Source: DASQZT01 sp035638575 (GTDB lineage Bacteria > Acidobacteriota > Terriglobia > Bryobacterales > Bryobacteraceae). From it: a stretch of 64,000 nucleotides of DNA. Below the pieces are notes generated by a model. It was not told where the DNA came from. It was given only the letters and a program-made list of their open reading frames with translations, and did no database searches. Shown here piece after piece: positions 51,785-60,181 of this stretch (position 1 is the stretch's first letter; the number at the start of each line of letters is the position of its first letter). The DNA is taken from NCBI GenBank assembly GCA_035638575.1, contig DASQZT010000144.1, forward strand, positions 14,054-78,053, written 5' to 3'. The translations under genes and the position numbers were made by a program.

Positions 51785-53052
51785 CAGACTTGCGTTCGTT
51801 GCACCGGCTGGGCGTGGCGTGCGGCCTGGCGGCGGGAGCGTGGCTGGGCGCGGCGGAGGCGCCGACCAAACTCGTCACCGTCGGATTTTCGCCCTTCCTG
51901 ATTTCGCTGGGCATGGTCGCCGGAGTGTTCGTGGCCCGCTGGACCGTGCCCACCATTCTGAAAGGCACCGGGTACGTTATTCAGGACCTCAAAGAGAAAA
52001 TCCACCTGGTGATCTGGGCCATTCTGGCGGGCATGCTGTGGGCCGTGGCCAATACGCTCACGGTTTTCGCCATCCGGAACGTGGGGCTCTCGGTCGCGTT
52101 CCCGCTGTGGAATACCAACAGCCTGGTGGGACTGTTCTGGGGCTGGCTGCTGTTCAACGAGCTGCGCGGCTCCGGCGCGAAGCAGTGGACGAAAGTGTTG
52201 GGCGGGGCGGCGGCCATCGTGGTGGGCGCGTGCGTGCTGGCGTACGCCACGTCGCATCAATCGGCGGCGCCGGGCCAGGGCGGGGCGGCGCTGGGCATTC
52301 TGGCTGCCTTGGGGGCCGGCCTGATGTGGGGCACGATGTACATCCCGTATCGCAAAGCGTATATCAGCGGGATGAATCCGCTGTCGTTCGTCACCGTGTT
52401 TACGTTCGGCGAATTGGGGACCACGCTGACGCTGGCGGCCGTTTTCGGCGGCGGATTCCACAACCTGGCGGCCGACCTGGAACGCGCGCGGCCGGCGCTG
52501 TTCTGGCTGTTTCTGGGCGGCTTCTGCTGGGTGCTGGGCGACCTGTTCCAGCAGTACGCCGCCAAGTACATCGGCATCGGGCGTGGGATTCCGCTCTCCA
52601 ATACCAATCAGCTTTGGGGACTGGCCTGGGGCGCGCTGGTCTTCGGCGAGTTGTCCGGGCTGCCGGCGGCGGCCAAAGGGATGATCGTCGCAGGATCATT
52701 GATCATGATCTGCGGCGCGGTGGCCATCAGTTTCGCCGAGGCGCCCGAATCCGAGCAGGCATCGTGGCGGAGGGCCGTGGATCGCGAGTGCAGCCGCTAC
52801 GGGCTGGATGCGGAGCGGGTGGCGCTAACTCTTCAGGGGAAGGATCCGCTGGCCCGGGAGAAGCCCAAGAGACATTGGTGGGAACTGCTGGTGGTGGGTG
52901 GCGCGGTGGGGGTGTTTATCTGGCTGGGGTCGGGCGCCGAACGGCAATCCATCGCCATGAATACGGGCTGGATGTACGCCCTCATCGCGGCCAGCGTGGC
53001 GCTGCTGGCGGCGTCCGGCTGGATGCTGTGGAAGCGGACCGGGTTTTCCTAG
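51781..53052 (+). CDS. GRP/RhaT-like sugar transporter (DMT superfamily)
   Basis: 423 residues and ten main membrane helices in two repeats: FAIRNVGLSVAFPLWNTNSL, GLMWGTMYIPYRKAYISGMN, and IGIGRGIPLSNTNQLWGLAW. This is the pattern of the glucose/ribose porter and rhamnose transporter families. An about 45-residue soluble insert (RRAVDRECSRYGLDAERVAL) precedes two extra C-terminal helices. The sugar is not determinable; the galactose genes downstream are suggestive. Translationally coupled to a tiny upstream membrane peptide. Confidence 0.85.
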   Translation: MTDLRSLHRLGVACGLAAGAWLGAAEAPTKLVTVGFSPFLISLGMVAGVFVARWTVPTILKGTGYVIQDLKEKIHLVIWAILAGMLWAVANTLTVFAIRNVGLSVAFPLWNTNSLVGLFWGWLLFNELRGSGAKQWTKVLGGAAAIVVGACVLAYATSHQSAAPGQGGAALGILAALGAGLMWGTMYIPYRKAYISGMNPLSFVTVFTFGELGTTLTLAAVFGGGFHNLAADLERARPALFWLFLGGFCWVLGDLFQQYAAKYIGIGRGIPLSNTNQLWGLAWGALVFGELSGLPAAAKGMIVAGSLIMICGAVAISFAEAPESEQASWRRAVDRECSRYGLDAERVALTLQGKDPLAREKPKRHWWELLVVGGAVGVFIWLGSGAERQSIAMNTGWMYALIAASVALLAASGWMLWKRTGFS

Positions 53053-53376
53053 CGGCGTCAGGCCTCGGGCAGGATGAGAAGTCGGAAGAACGATTTCGGG
53101 CCGCCGATGAACGCGGATAAACGCGGATCAAACCGAGTGTTTTTTTTCATCGGCGTTAATCGGGGAGCGTTCTCCCGAAACCCATTTCCCGCTCAGTCTG
53201 GTCGCGGCTGAAGAGGAGATGATACGCACAGCCGCATGTCGCGCCGGGCGGAAGGAGACAGAACGATGCCGGACTCAGGCACGATCGGCGTCTGCCGCCG
53301 GTTCGGCCGAAGCTAAACCTGTGTGGTAGACTCAGCTTTTCGTATCTGAAACCTCGAAGTTCACGGGAGCCACGGC
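53053..53376. other. Intergenic region with short repeats and a possible 16-codon leader
   Basis: GATGAACGCGGATAAACGCG (53107-53126) holds two imperfect AACGCGGAT units. GCCGATGAA (53103-53111) and TTCATCGGC (from about 53147) form a 9-base inverted pair behind a run of eight T. A 16-codon frame (53266-53316, MPDSGTIGVCRRFGRS) has a good GGAAGGAGA site and ends 60 bases before the symporter; translation is unproven. Confidence 0.45.
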
Positions 53377-55056
53377 GTGAAACTCGCTCCGATCGACTAT
53401 TTTATCCTTGCCTTGTACTTCGCCTTTGTGCTGGGCATCGGCTGGAGATTGCGGAAGAAAATCTCCACCAGCGGCGACTTCCTTCTGGCCGGCCACGCGG
53501 TGCCGGTGTGGATCACCGCCCTGGCGTTCATCGCCGCGAACCTGGGCGCGCAGGAGCTGGTCGGCATGTCGGCTTCGGGCGCCAAGTACGGCATCATGAC
53601 GGCCCATTTCTACTGGATCGGCGCCATCCCCGCCATCCTCTTCATGGGCATTTTCATGATGCCCTTTTACTACGGCAGCAAGGCGCGCTCGGTGCCGGAA
53701 TACCTCAAGATGCGCTACGACGAAAAGACCCGCGCGTTCAACGCCCTCACCTTTGCCGTGATGACCATCTTCTCGTCGGGAATCTCGATGTACGCCCTGG
53801 GCCTGCTGCTGCACCTGGTGCTGGGCTGGAATTTTTCGACCGCCGTGCTCTGCTCGGCCGGCATCGTTCTCCTGTACACGTTCCTGGGAGGATTGACCAG
53901 CGCCATCTACAACGAGGTGCTGCAGTTCCTGCTGATCGTCGCGGGGTTCACGCCGCTGGCCATCCTGTCGATTTCGAAAGCGGGCGGATGGAGCGGCATC
54001 GCGGAACGCCTGCGGGCCATCACTCTTCCCACGGGCCAATCCGGCGACGTCATGACGCACGCCTGGAAATACATGGGCAATGCCAGCCAGAACCCCATGG
54101 GCGTGGAGCTGTTCGGAATGGTGGCCGGACTGGGCTTCGTGCTGTCGTTCGGCTACTGGTGCACGAACTTCCTGGTGGTCCAGCGCGCCATGGCGGCGCC
54201 CAACATGTCGGCGGCGCGGCGCACTCCGCTGATCGGCGCGTTTCCCAAAATGTTCATCCCGTTCATCGTGATCCTGCCGGGCATCGCGGCCCTGGCGCTC
54301 GCGCACATGAACCTGGGCTACGACCTGCCGACCAAGAACGGCGGCTTCGATTACGACCAGGTGCTCACCACCCTGATGGCCAAGTTCTATCCGGCCGGAA
54401 TGCTGGGCGTGGGCCTGACCGGGCTGATGGCGTCGTTCATGTCGGGCATGGCGGGCAACGTGACGGCGTTCAACACGGTGTGGACCTACGACATCTACCA
54501 GAGCTACATCCGTCCCGGCGCGCCGGACCGGCACTACCTGAAGGTCGGGCGGGCGACCACGGTGGTGGGCGTGGCGCTCTCGATCGGGGCGGCTTACGCG
54601 GCGCAGCACTACAACAACATCATGGACCTGCTGCAGCTCGTGTTCGGGTTCGTGAACGCCCCGCTGTTCGCCACGTTCCTGCTGGGCATGTTCTGGAAGC
54701 GGGCGACGGGGCACGCCGCGTTCAGCGGGCTGATTACCGGCACGGTCGTGGCATCGCTGACCTGGGGCCTGACCATCGCCGAGGGCAAGGGCGGGGTGTT
54801 CGGCGTAGTGCACGAGTTTCCGTCGGTAATGGCGCAGAATTTCTGGATCGCCATTCTGGCCTGGTCCGCCTGCTTCGCGGTGACCGTTGTGGTCAGCCTG
54901 ATGACGCGGCCGCGGCCCGAGAAGGAGTTGGAAGGGCTGGTGTACGGCCTTACCAAGATCCCCGCGGATCCCGGCGCGAAATGGTATCAACGGCCCGCTC
55001 CGCTGGCCGTGGCGGTGGCGATCATCGTGATCCTTCTGGATATCTGGTTTGCATAA
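53377..55056 (+). CDS. Sodium:solute symporter (SSS family, sugar type)
   Basis: 559 residues and about 14 helices. LAFIAANLGAQELVGMSASG, YNEVLQFLLIVAGFTPLAIL and GLTGLMASFMSGMAGNVTAF are the hallmark Na+- and substrate-site helices of vSGLT-type transporters. Position directly before a small membrane protein and galK supports galactose as the sugar, by context. ATG 53377 follows a GGAGCC site. Confidence 0.92.
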   Translation: MKLAPIDYFILALYFAFVLGIGWRLRKKISTSGDFLLAGHAVPVWITALAFIAANLGAQELVGMSASGAKYGIMTAHFYWIGAIPAILFMGIFMMPFYYGSKARSVPEYLKMRYDEKTRAFNALTFAVMTIFSSGISMYALGLLLHLVLGWNFSTAVLCSAGIVLLYTFLGGLTSAIYNEVLQFLLIVAGFTPLAILSISKAGGWSGIAERLRAITLPTGQSGDVMTHAWKYMGNASQNPMGVELFGMVAGLGFVLSFGYWCTNFLVVQRAMAAPNMSAARRTPLIGAFPKMFIPFIVILPGIAALALAHMNLGYDLPTKNGGFDYDQVLTTLMAKFYPAGMLGVGLTGLMASFMSGMAGNVTAFNTVWTYDIYQSYIRPGAPDRHYLKVGRATTVVGVALSIGAAYAAQHYNNIMDLLQLVFGFVNAPLFATFLLGMFWKRATGHAAFSGLITGTVVASLTWGLTIAEGKGGVFGVVHEFPSVMAQNFWIAILAWSACFAVTVVVSLMTRPRPEKELEGLVYGLTKIPADPGAKWYQRPAPLAVAVAIIVILLDIWFA

Positions 55057-55057
55057 A

Positions 55058-55255
55058 ATGCTGGACTTACGAGTGCCTTCGGGATTTTTCTTCACCCTCC
55101 TCGGCTTGATCCTGCTGGGGATGGGGGTGTTCGCGCCGGATACGCGCGCGGCTCTCACGGAAGCCAACGTCAACCTCTACAGCGGCGCCGCGATGCTGGT
55201 GTTCGGCCTGTTTCTGCTGTTGATGGCGTATCGGGCGACGCGGAGCCATTCATGA
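55058..55255 (+). CDS. Small two-span membrane protein of the galactose operon
   Basis: The ATG at 55058 gives 65 residues with two helices (GFFFTLLGLILLGMGVFAPD and SGAAMLVFGLFLLLMAYRAT). It starts 2 bases after the symporter stop and its TGA overlaps the galK ATG (ATGA at 55252). Position and coupling suggest an accessory subunit of the symporter. No family is named. Confidence 0.8.
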   Translation: MLDLRVPSGFFFTLLGLILLGMGVFAPDTRAALTEANVNLYSGAAMLVFGLFLLLMAYRATRSHS

Positions 55256-56418
55256 TCGACGAGTACTGCAAGCTGTACGGCGCGCCCGAAGGGCTGCGCG
55301 TATACCGCGCGCCGGGGCGGGTCAACCTGATCGGCGAGCACACCGATTACAACCTCGGATTCGTCTGCCCGGTGGCGCTCGACCTGGCCACTTACATTGC
55401 CACGGCGCCTTCGCCGGACGGACGGCTGCGCATCTACTCGGAAGACCGCAAGGAGATGCGCACGTGGCGCATTCCCGAAATCGACGCGGCGGCGCCGGCG
55501 CACCACTGGACGGATTATCCGCTGGGCGTGGCACGGGAGCTGGTCCGCGCGGGATACGCGATCGAGCCGGCCAACCTGCTGATCCGCAGCACGGTACCGG
55601 AGGGCTCCGGGCTTAGCTCGTCGGCGGCGCTGGAAGTTTCTTCCGCGCTGGCGTTCCTCAATGGGCGCGCGATCAAACCGATCGAGCTGGCGCGTTTGTG
55701 CCAGAGGGCCGAGCGGAATTTCGTGGGGATGCCGTGCGGCATCATGGATCAGTACATTTCGGTGTTCGGCCGCGAGCAGTCGGCGGTCCGGATCGATTGC
55801 CGCAGCCTGGACCATCGGGACATACTTTTGCCCGGCAGCATCACATTCGTGGCGGTGAACACCATGGTCAAGCACGCGCTGGCAGGCTCGGCTTACCAGG
55901 ATCGCGTGCGCGAGTGCACGGCGGCCGTGGAGAGGCTCCAGCAGCGGTTCCCGGAGGCAACCAGCCTGCGCGATGTTTCGGTGGAACAGTTCGAGTCCGC
56001 TGCCGGCCTGCTGCCCGAGGTGGTTCGGAAGCGCGCCCGCCACGTGGTGACGGAAGACGACCGGGTCGAGCGGTTCGTAGCCGCCGGGGCCGCCGGCGAT
56101 CTCGAGGGGATGGGCAAACTGATGGTGGAGTCGCACCGCAGCCTGCAGCACGACTACGAAGTGAGCTGCGCGGAACTGGATTTTCTTGTGGATACGGCGC
56201 TCGGAATGGAAGGCGTGTACGGGTCGCGGATGACCGGCGGGGGCTTCGGCGGTTGCACCGTCACCATGCTGCGGCGAGGGGCGGAACCCGATTTCCAGCG
56301 CCAAATTGTCGCGGCTTACGAGCGCGAATTCCGTGTGATCCCAGGGGTTTACGGGTGCCGGCCCTCGGCGGGCGCAGGAGAAGTGAAGAATTCTGAGACG
56401 ATTCCCCCGGTCAACTGA
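55252..56418 (+). CDS. galK: Galactokinase
   Basis: 388 residues of the GHMP kinase family with the galactokinase signature GRVNLIGEHTDYNLGFVCPV, ATP loop EGSGLSSSAALEV, catalytic Asp in CGIMDQYISVFG and third motif MTGGGFGGCTVTML. Phosphorylates galactose to galactose-1-phosphate (Leloir pathway). No galT or galE is visible in the window. Translationally coupled to the small membrane protein. Confidence 0.95.
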   Translation: MIDEYCKLYGAPEGLRVYRAPGRVNLIGEHTDYNLGFVCPVALDLATYIATAPSPDGRLRIYSEDRKEMRTWRIPEIDAAAPAHHWTDYPLGVARELVRAGYAIEPANLLIRSTVPEGSGLSSSAALEVSSALAFLNGRAIKPIELARLCQRAERNFVGMPCGIMDQYISVFGREQSAVRIDCRSLDHRDILLPGSITFVAVNTMVKHALAGSAYQDRVRECTAAVERLQQRFPEATSLRDVSVEQFESAAGLLPEVVRKRARHVVTEDDRVERFVAAGAAGDLEGMGKLMVESHRSLQHDYEVSCAELDFLVDTALGMEGVYGSRMTGGGFGGCTVTMLRRGAEPDFQRQIVAAYEREFRVIPGVYGCRPSAGAGEVKNSETIPPVN

Positions 56419-56533
56419 CTACATGGCAACGAACAATTGAGAATGTCCTCCCAGGCGGGGCAGACATCAGTGTTTGCCCCCGTCGGGGACCTGCCGCCCG
56501 AGCGCGGCCATGGCGCGTTACACTCGTGGTCAG

Positions 56534-57082
56534 ATGCCCCAGTGGCTCAATCTCCCCAACAGTTTAACCCTGTTTCGAATCCTCCTGGTTCCGTTGGTCG
56601 TTCAAGCCATCCTGGCGGGTCGGCACACCCTCGGTCTGGCGTTGTTTGCCTGCGCGGCGGCAACCGACATCTTGGATGGCGCGGCGGCCCGGTACCTGGG
56701 CGTCAGCACGCCGGCCGGCGCCTACCTCGACCCGATTGCGGACAAGTGCCTCTTGAGCGGGGCATATCTGGCTTTGGCGGTGGCGGGACGGGTGCCGTGG
56801 TGGCTGGTTGGGGTTATTTTCGGGCGCGACCTGTATATCCTGCTGGCGGCGGGGGTCCTCCTGTTGTTCACCTCCATCCGGGGATTTCCCCCGAGCGTGT
56901 GGGGCAAGCTCTCCACGTTCGTACAGATCGCCACCGTCGTGGTCTCGATGACGCGAGACATTTTTGAAACTCGAGTATTGGATGCACTCTCGTCCGCAAT
57001 GCTTTGGCCCTGCGCGGCTTTTACGATCTGGAGCGGACTGCATTACACCTGGCGGGGGGTACGGTTGGCGCGGGCGCATTGA
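56534..57082 (+). CDS. CDP-alcohol phosphatidyltransferase
   Basis: 182 residues from the ATG at 56534 (MPQWLNLPNSLTLFRILLVP). The catalytic motif reads DILDGAAARYLG followed by GAYLDPIADK, matching D-x2-D-G-x2-A-R-x8-G-x3-D-x3-D. About six helices. Size fits phosphatidylglycerophosphate synthase or a cardiolipin-type enzyme; the acceptor is not certain. An upstream ATG at 56510 is also possible. Confidence 0.88.
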   Translation: MPQWLNLPNSLTLFRILLVPLVVQAILAGRHTLGLALFACAAATDILDGAAARYLGVSTPAGAYLDPIADKCLLSGAYLALAVAGRVPWWLVGVIFGRDLYILLAAGVLLLFTSIRGFPPSVWGKLSTFVQIATVVVSMTRDIFETRVLDALSSAMLWPCAAFTIWSGLHYTWRGVRLARAH

Positions 57083-57125
57083 CGAGTTTTGTGCGCGGGA
57101 GTAGTCTAAAGGTGACGGGTTGCGC

Positions 57126-57683
57126 ATGACTCGCTACTTGCCGGCGAAACATTACCTGTGGTTCGGAATCACGGCGGTGGTGTCCGCGGTCGTGTCCGGA
57201 TGGTTCGGATCGACGACCGCACTGGCGTATATTCCGGCGGGGCTGTTCATCCTGACGGCCGCGTTTTTGTTCACTATGGCGATGCGACCGGCCATCGAGA
57301 TCCACGAGGGCTACGTGGCGATCGGCAAGCGAATCATTCCATGGATGGACATCCGGCGCGTGGACCGCACCGCGTGGCTTTCCCCACTGATCGCGCGCAT
57401 CACTCTTTTCGACGATTCCCGCCTGCTGCTGATCTATCCCGGCGACCTGGATTCCTGCAACAGCCTGCTGAGGCACCTGCGGCGGCTTTCCCGCGATGCT
57501 TTGATCGACGGCATTCCCTACCGGCAATATTGGGGTGAGGTGCTGTCGCCGGCGAGCGAGCGGAAGGCGCAGCCGGCCCCGCGGTACCGGATTCTGCGGG
57601 CGGAAGACGAAGCCGAAGTGGAGCGCCTGTACCAGCGCCTGAAGACGGTGGGCAACCTGGATAAGAACGCGGACGAGAAATAG
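57126..57683 (+). CDS. Membrane protein with PH-like cytoplasmic domain, unknown
   Basis: 185 residues: two membrane helices (YLWFGITAVVSAVVSGWFGS and AYIPAGLFILTAAFLFTMAM) then a strand-rich part (AIEIHEGYVAIGKRIIPWMD, TLFDDSRLLLIYPGD) that resembles a bacterial PH domain, and a charged helical tail. Common next to lipid genes but no specific family is recognised. Four bases before the YdcF gene, so cotranscribed. Confidence 0.65.
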   Translation: MTRYLPAKHYLWFGITAVVSAVVSGWFGSTTALAYIPAGLFILTAAFLFTMAMRPAIEIHEGYVAIGKRIIPWMDIRRVDRTAWLSPLIARITLFDDSRLLLIYPGDLDSCNSLLRHLRRLSRDALIDGIPYRQYWGEVLSPASERKAQPAPRYRILRAEDEAEVERLYQRLKTVGNLDKNADEK

Positions 57684-57686
57684 TCC

Positions 57687-58292
57687 GTGAGCCGGCCGCC
57701 GCGCGCAAAACTCCTTCTGATCGTACTCGCTCTGGGAATCGTGGTTGGCGCCACGCATGCCCTCTGGCTGCCGCGGCTGGGCTACGGGCTGATTCACGAC
57801 GACGGCCCCGCCAAGGCCGACATGGCGGTCGTGCTGGCCGGCGATCACTACGGGCACCGCATCGAAAAGGGAGCGGAGCTGGTGCAGGCAGGCTACGTCC
57901 CCGCGGTGCTGGTAAGCGGGCCGCCCGACTACGGCGTACCCGAGTGCGACCTGGCCATCGCCATGATGGTTCGCAAGGGCTACCCGGCGGCGTGGTTTAT
58001 CGCCCTGCCGAACGAGAGCCTCTCCACGGGCGACGAGGCGCGCGTCGTTCTAGGGGAATTGCAGCGCCGCGGAGTCCACAGCTTCGTGCTGATCACAAGC
58101 ACGTTTCACACCGCTCGCGCCGCCCGCACCTTCCGTGCCGCGGAGCGCGGCATGGGAGTCGGACCCCGGTTCCGCACGGTGGCCGCGCGCGATCAATATT
58201 TCGATCCCGATTCGTGGTGGCGCAACCGCGAGGCGCAGAAGACCGTCCTGCTGGAGTGGACCAAGACGGTGGCCTCCGCTTTCGGGAAATGA
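57687..58292 (+). CDS. YdcF/DUF218-family protein
   Basis: 201 residues with one N-terminal membrane helix and the DUF218 fold: KADMAVVLAGDHYGHRIEKG, PAVLVSGPPDYG, ESLSTGDEARVVLGELQRRG, LITSTFHTARAARTF. The family includes SanA/YdcF-like envelope proteins implicated in envelope barrier function and binding S-adenosylmethionine in one case. GTG start. It lies 3 bases before the ABC exporter. Confidence 0.88.
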   Translation: MSRPPRAKLLLIVLALGIVVGATHALWLPRLGYGLIHDDGPAKADMAVVLAGDHYGHRIEKGAELVQAGYVPAVLVSGPPDYGVPECDLAIAMMVRKGYPAAWFIALPNESLSTGDEARVVLGELQRRGVHSFVLITSTFHTARAARTFRAAERGMGVGPRFRTVAARDQYFDPDSWWRNREAQKTVLLEWTKTVASAFGK

Positions 58293-58295
58293 GCC

Positions 58296-60035
58296 ATGTG
58301 GGAAGCGCTGGCCACTGTTCGCAAGTACCTCTGGCGCTACCGGTGGATGTTGGCGCTGGGCTTCGGGTGCCTGATCCTGAAGGACCTGGCTCAGGCCGGG
58401 CAGCCCCTCATGATCCGGGGAGCGGTGGACGCGCTGACCGGGGGGGACGGCTCGCGCGCCTTTCTGCGCTTTGCCGGCTTCCTGCTGGTGCTGGCGCTGT
58501 TCAAGGGCGTCTTCCAGTACGGCATGCGCGTCGTCCTGATCGGCATTTCGCGGGACGTAGAGTACGACCTGCGGAACGAGCTGTTCGGGAAGCTGGTGAG
58601 CCTTTCCCCGGACTACTACGCCCGCACCCGCACGGGCGATATCATGGCGCGCGCCACCAACGATCTGAACGCCGTGCGCATGATGCTCGGCCCGGGAGTG
58701 ATGTACTGTTTCGAGACTGGCCTGACGTTCGCGCTGGCCATCGCCATCATGGTGAAGTTCGATTGGCGGCTGGCGCTGGTGGCCCTGATGCCGGCGCCCG
58801 CCGTGAGCCTGGTGGTGATCCTCTCGGGCCGCGCCATTCACACCCGGTTCGAGCGGATCCAGGCCATGTTTTCGGACATCTCGAGCCGTGTGGTGGAGAA
58901 CCTCTCCGGCGTCCGCATGATCCGCGCCTTCGTGCAGGAGCGCGCCGAGATGCGGCGCTTCGAGGAGCTGAACCGGCGGTTCATCGCGCAGAACATCCAA
59001 CTGATCCGGATTGAGGCCGTCTTCCAGCCGCTGATGGAAGTGCTGATCGGCCTCACCTTTCTGGCGGTGCTGTGGGCCGGCGGCTACCAGGTGTTGAAGG
59101 GGCGGATTTCCATCGGCAGCTTCGTGATGTTCAACACCTACATGGGCATGCTGGTGTGGCCCATGATCGCTCTGGGCTGGGTGGTGAACCTGATGCAGCG
59201 CGGGACGGCGTCGCTCGAGCGAATCAACCAGATCCTGCGCGAAACGCCCACCATTCACGCGCCCGCCACGCCCGTCCGGCTGGAGGGCGCGCGCGGCGAA
59301 GTGGAATTCCGGGGCGTCTCGGTAAACTACAACGGCAGCCGCGCGCTGGACGGCATCGACCTGCGGATTCCGGCCGGTGCGACCATCGCGCTGGTGGGCC
59401 GCACGGGCTCGGGAAAGAGCAGCCTGGCGAGCCTGGCGCCGCGGCTGATGGACCCCTCGGCGGGCACGGTCCTGCTGGATGGAATCGACCTGCGCGACCT
59501 CGACCCGGAGGACCTCCGCCGCCAGATCGGCTTCGTGCCCCAGGAGACGTTTCTGTTCAGCGCCACGATCGCCGAGAACATCGCGTTCGGGGTGGATCGG
59601 GCGAGCGTCGAAGAAATCCGCCGCGCGGCCGAAATCGCGGGCCTGGCGTCCGACATCGAAAGCTTTCCGGACGGCTACCAGACGATGGTGGGGGAGCGCG
59701 GCATCACGCTTTCCGGAGGACAGAAACAGCGCACGGCGATCGCCCGCGCGGTTCTGCGCGACCCGCGCATCCTCATTCTGGACGACGCGCTATCGAGCGT
59801 GGATACCTTGACCGAGGAGCGCATCCTGACCCACCTGGCGGGCGTGATGCGCGGGCGCACCGTGATCCTCATTTCGCACCGTGTTTCGACCGTGCGGCAG
59901 GCCGACCGCATCGTGGTGCTCGAGAAAGGCCGCATCGTCGAAGAGGGCACCCATGCGGAACTGGTGGAGGCCGGCGGCTACTACGCGGACCTGGCGCAGA
60001 AGCAGATGCTGGAGGAAGAGCTGGAGACGATTTGA
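58296..60035 (+). CDS. ABC exporter, MsbA-like half transporter
   Basis: 579 residues: six-helix membrane domain, then a nucleotide-binding domain with Walker A GRTGSGKSSL, Q-loop FVPQETFLFS, signature LSGGQKQRTAIAR, Walker B LILDDALSSVD and H-loop ISHRVSTV. A homodimeric exporter of lipid-like or peptide substrates is likely. It closes the run of envelope/lipid genes from the CDP-alcohol transferase on. Confidence 0.93.
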   Translation: MWEALATVRKYLWRYRWMLALGFGCLILKDLAQAGQPLMIRGAVDALTGGDGSRAFLRFAGFLLVLALFKGVFQYGMRVVLIGISRDVEYDLRNELFGKLVSLSPDYYARTRTGDIMARATNDLNAVRMMLGPGVMYCFETGLTFALAIAIMVKFDWRLALVALMPAPAVSLVVILSGRAIHTRFERIQAMFSDISSRVVENLSGVRMIRAFVQERAEMRRFEELNRRFIAQNIQLIRIEAVFQPLMEVLIGLTFLAVLWAGGYQVLKGRISIGSFVMFNTYMGMLVWPMIALGWVVNLMQRGTASLERINQILRETPTIHAPATPVRLEGARGEVEFRGVSVNYNGSRALDGIDLRIPAGATIALVGRTGSGKSSLASLAPRLMDPSAGTVLLDGIDLRDLDPEDLRRQIGFVPQETFLFSATIAENIAFGVDRASVEEIRRAAEIAGLASDIESFPDGYQTMVGERGITLSGGQKQRTAIARAVLRDPRILILDDALSSVDTLTEERILTHLAGVMRGRTVILISHRVSTVRQADRIVVLEKGRIVEEGTHAELVEAGGYYADLAQKQMLEEELETI

Positions 60036-60181
60036 ACAGCTAACGGTGCAGATGGAGAAGCGGTCGGTTTTGCCGCCAATCTGCCCTGTGGCGCTTCTTT
60101 TCGGCCGCCCTGCTAAATCGATGCCGAAGTGATACTCAGTGCTGCTGGCGAATTCGGAACGGCTCTGCATATGATTGAGGA

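Noticed and set aside
53332..55173. Long minus-strand frame opposite the SSS symporter
   Set aside because: Composition and lack of motifs mark it as a shadow of the symporter gene.
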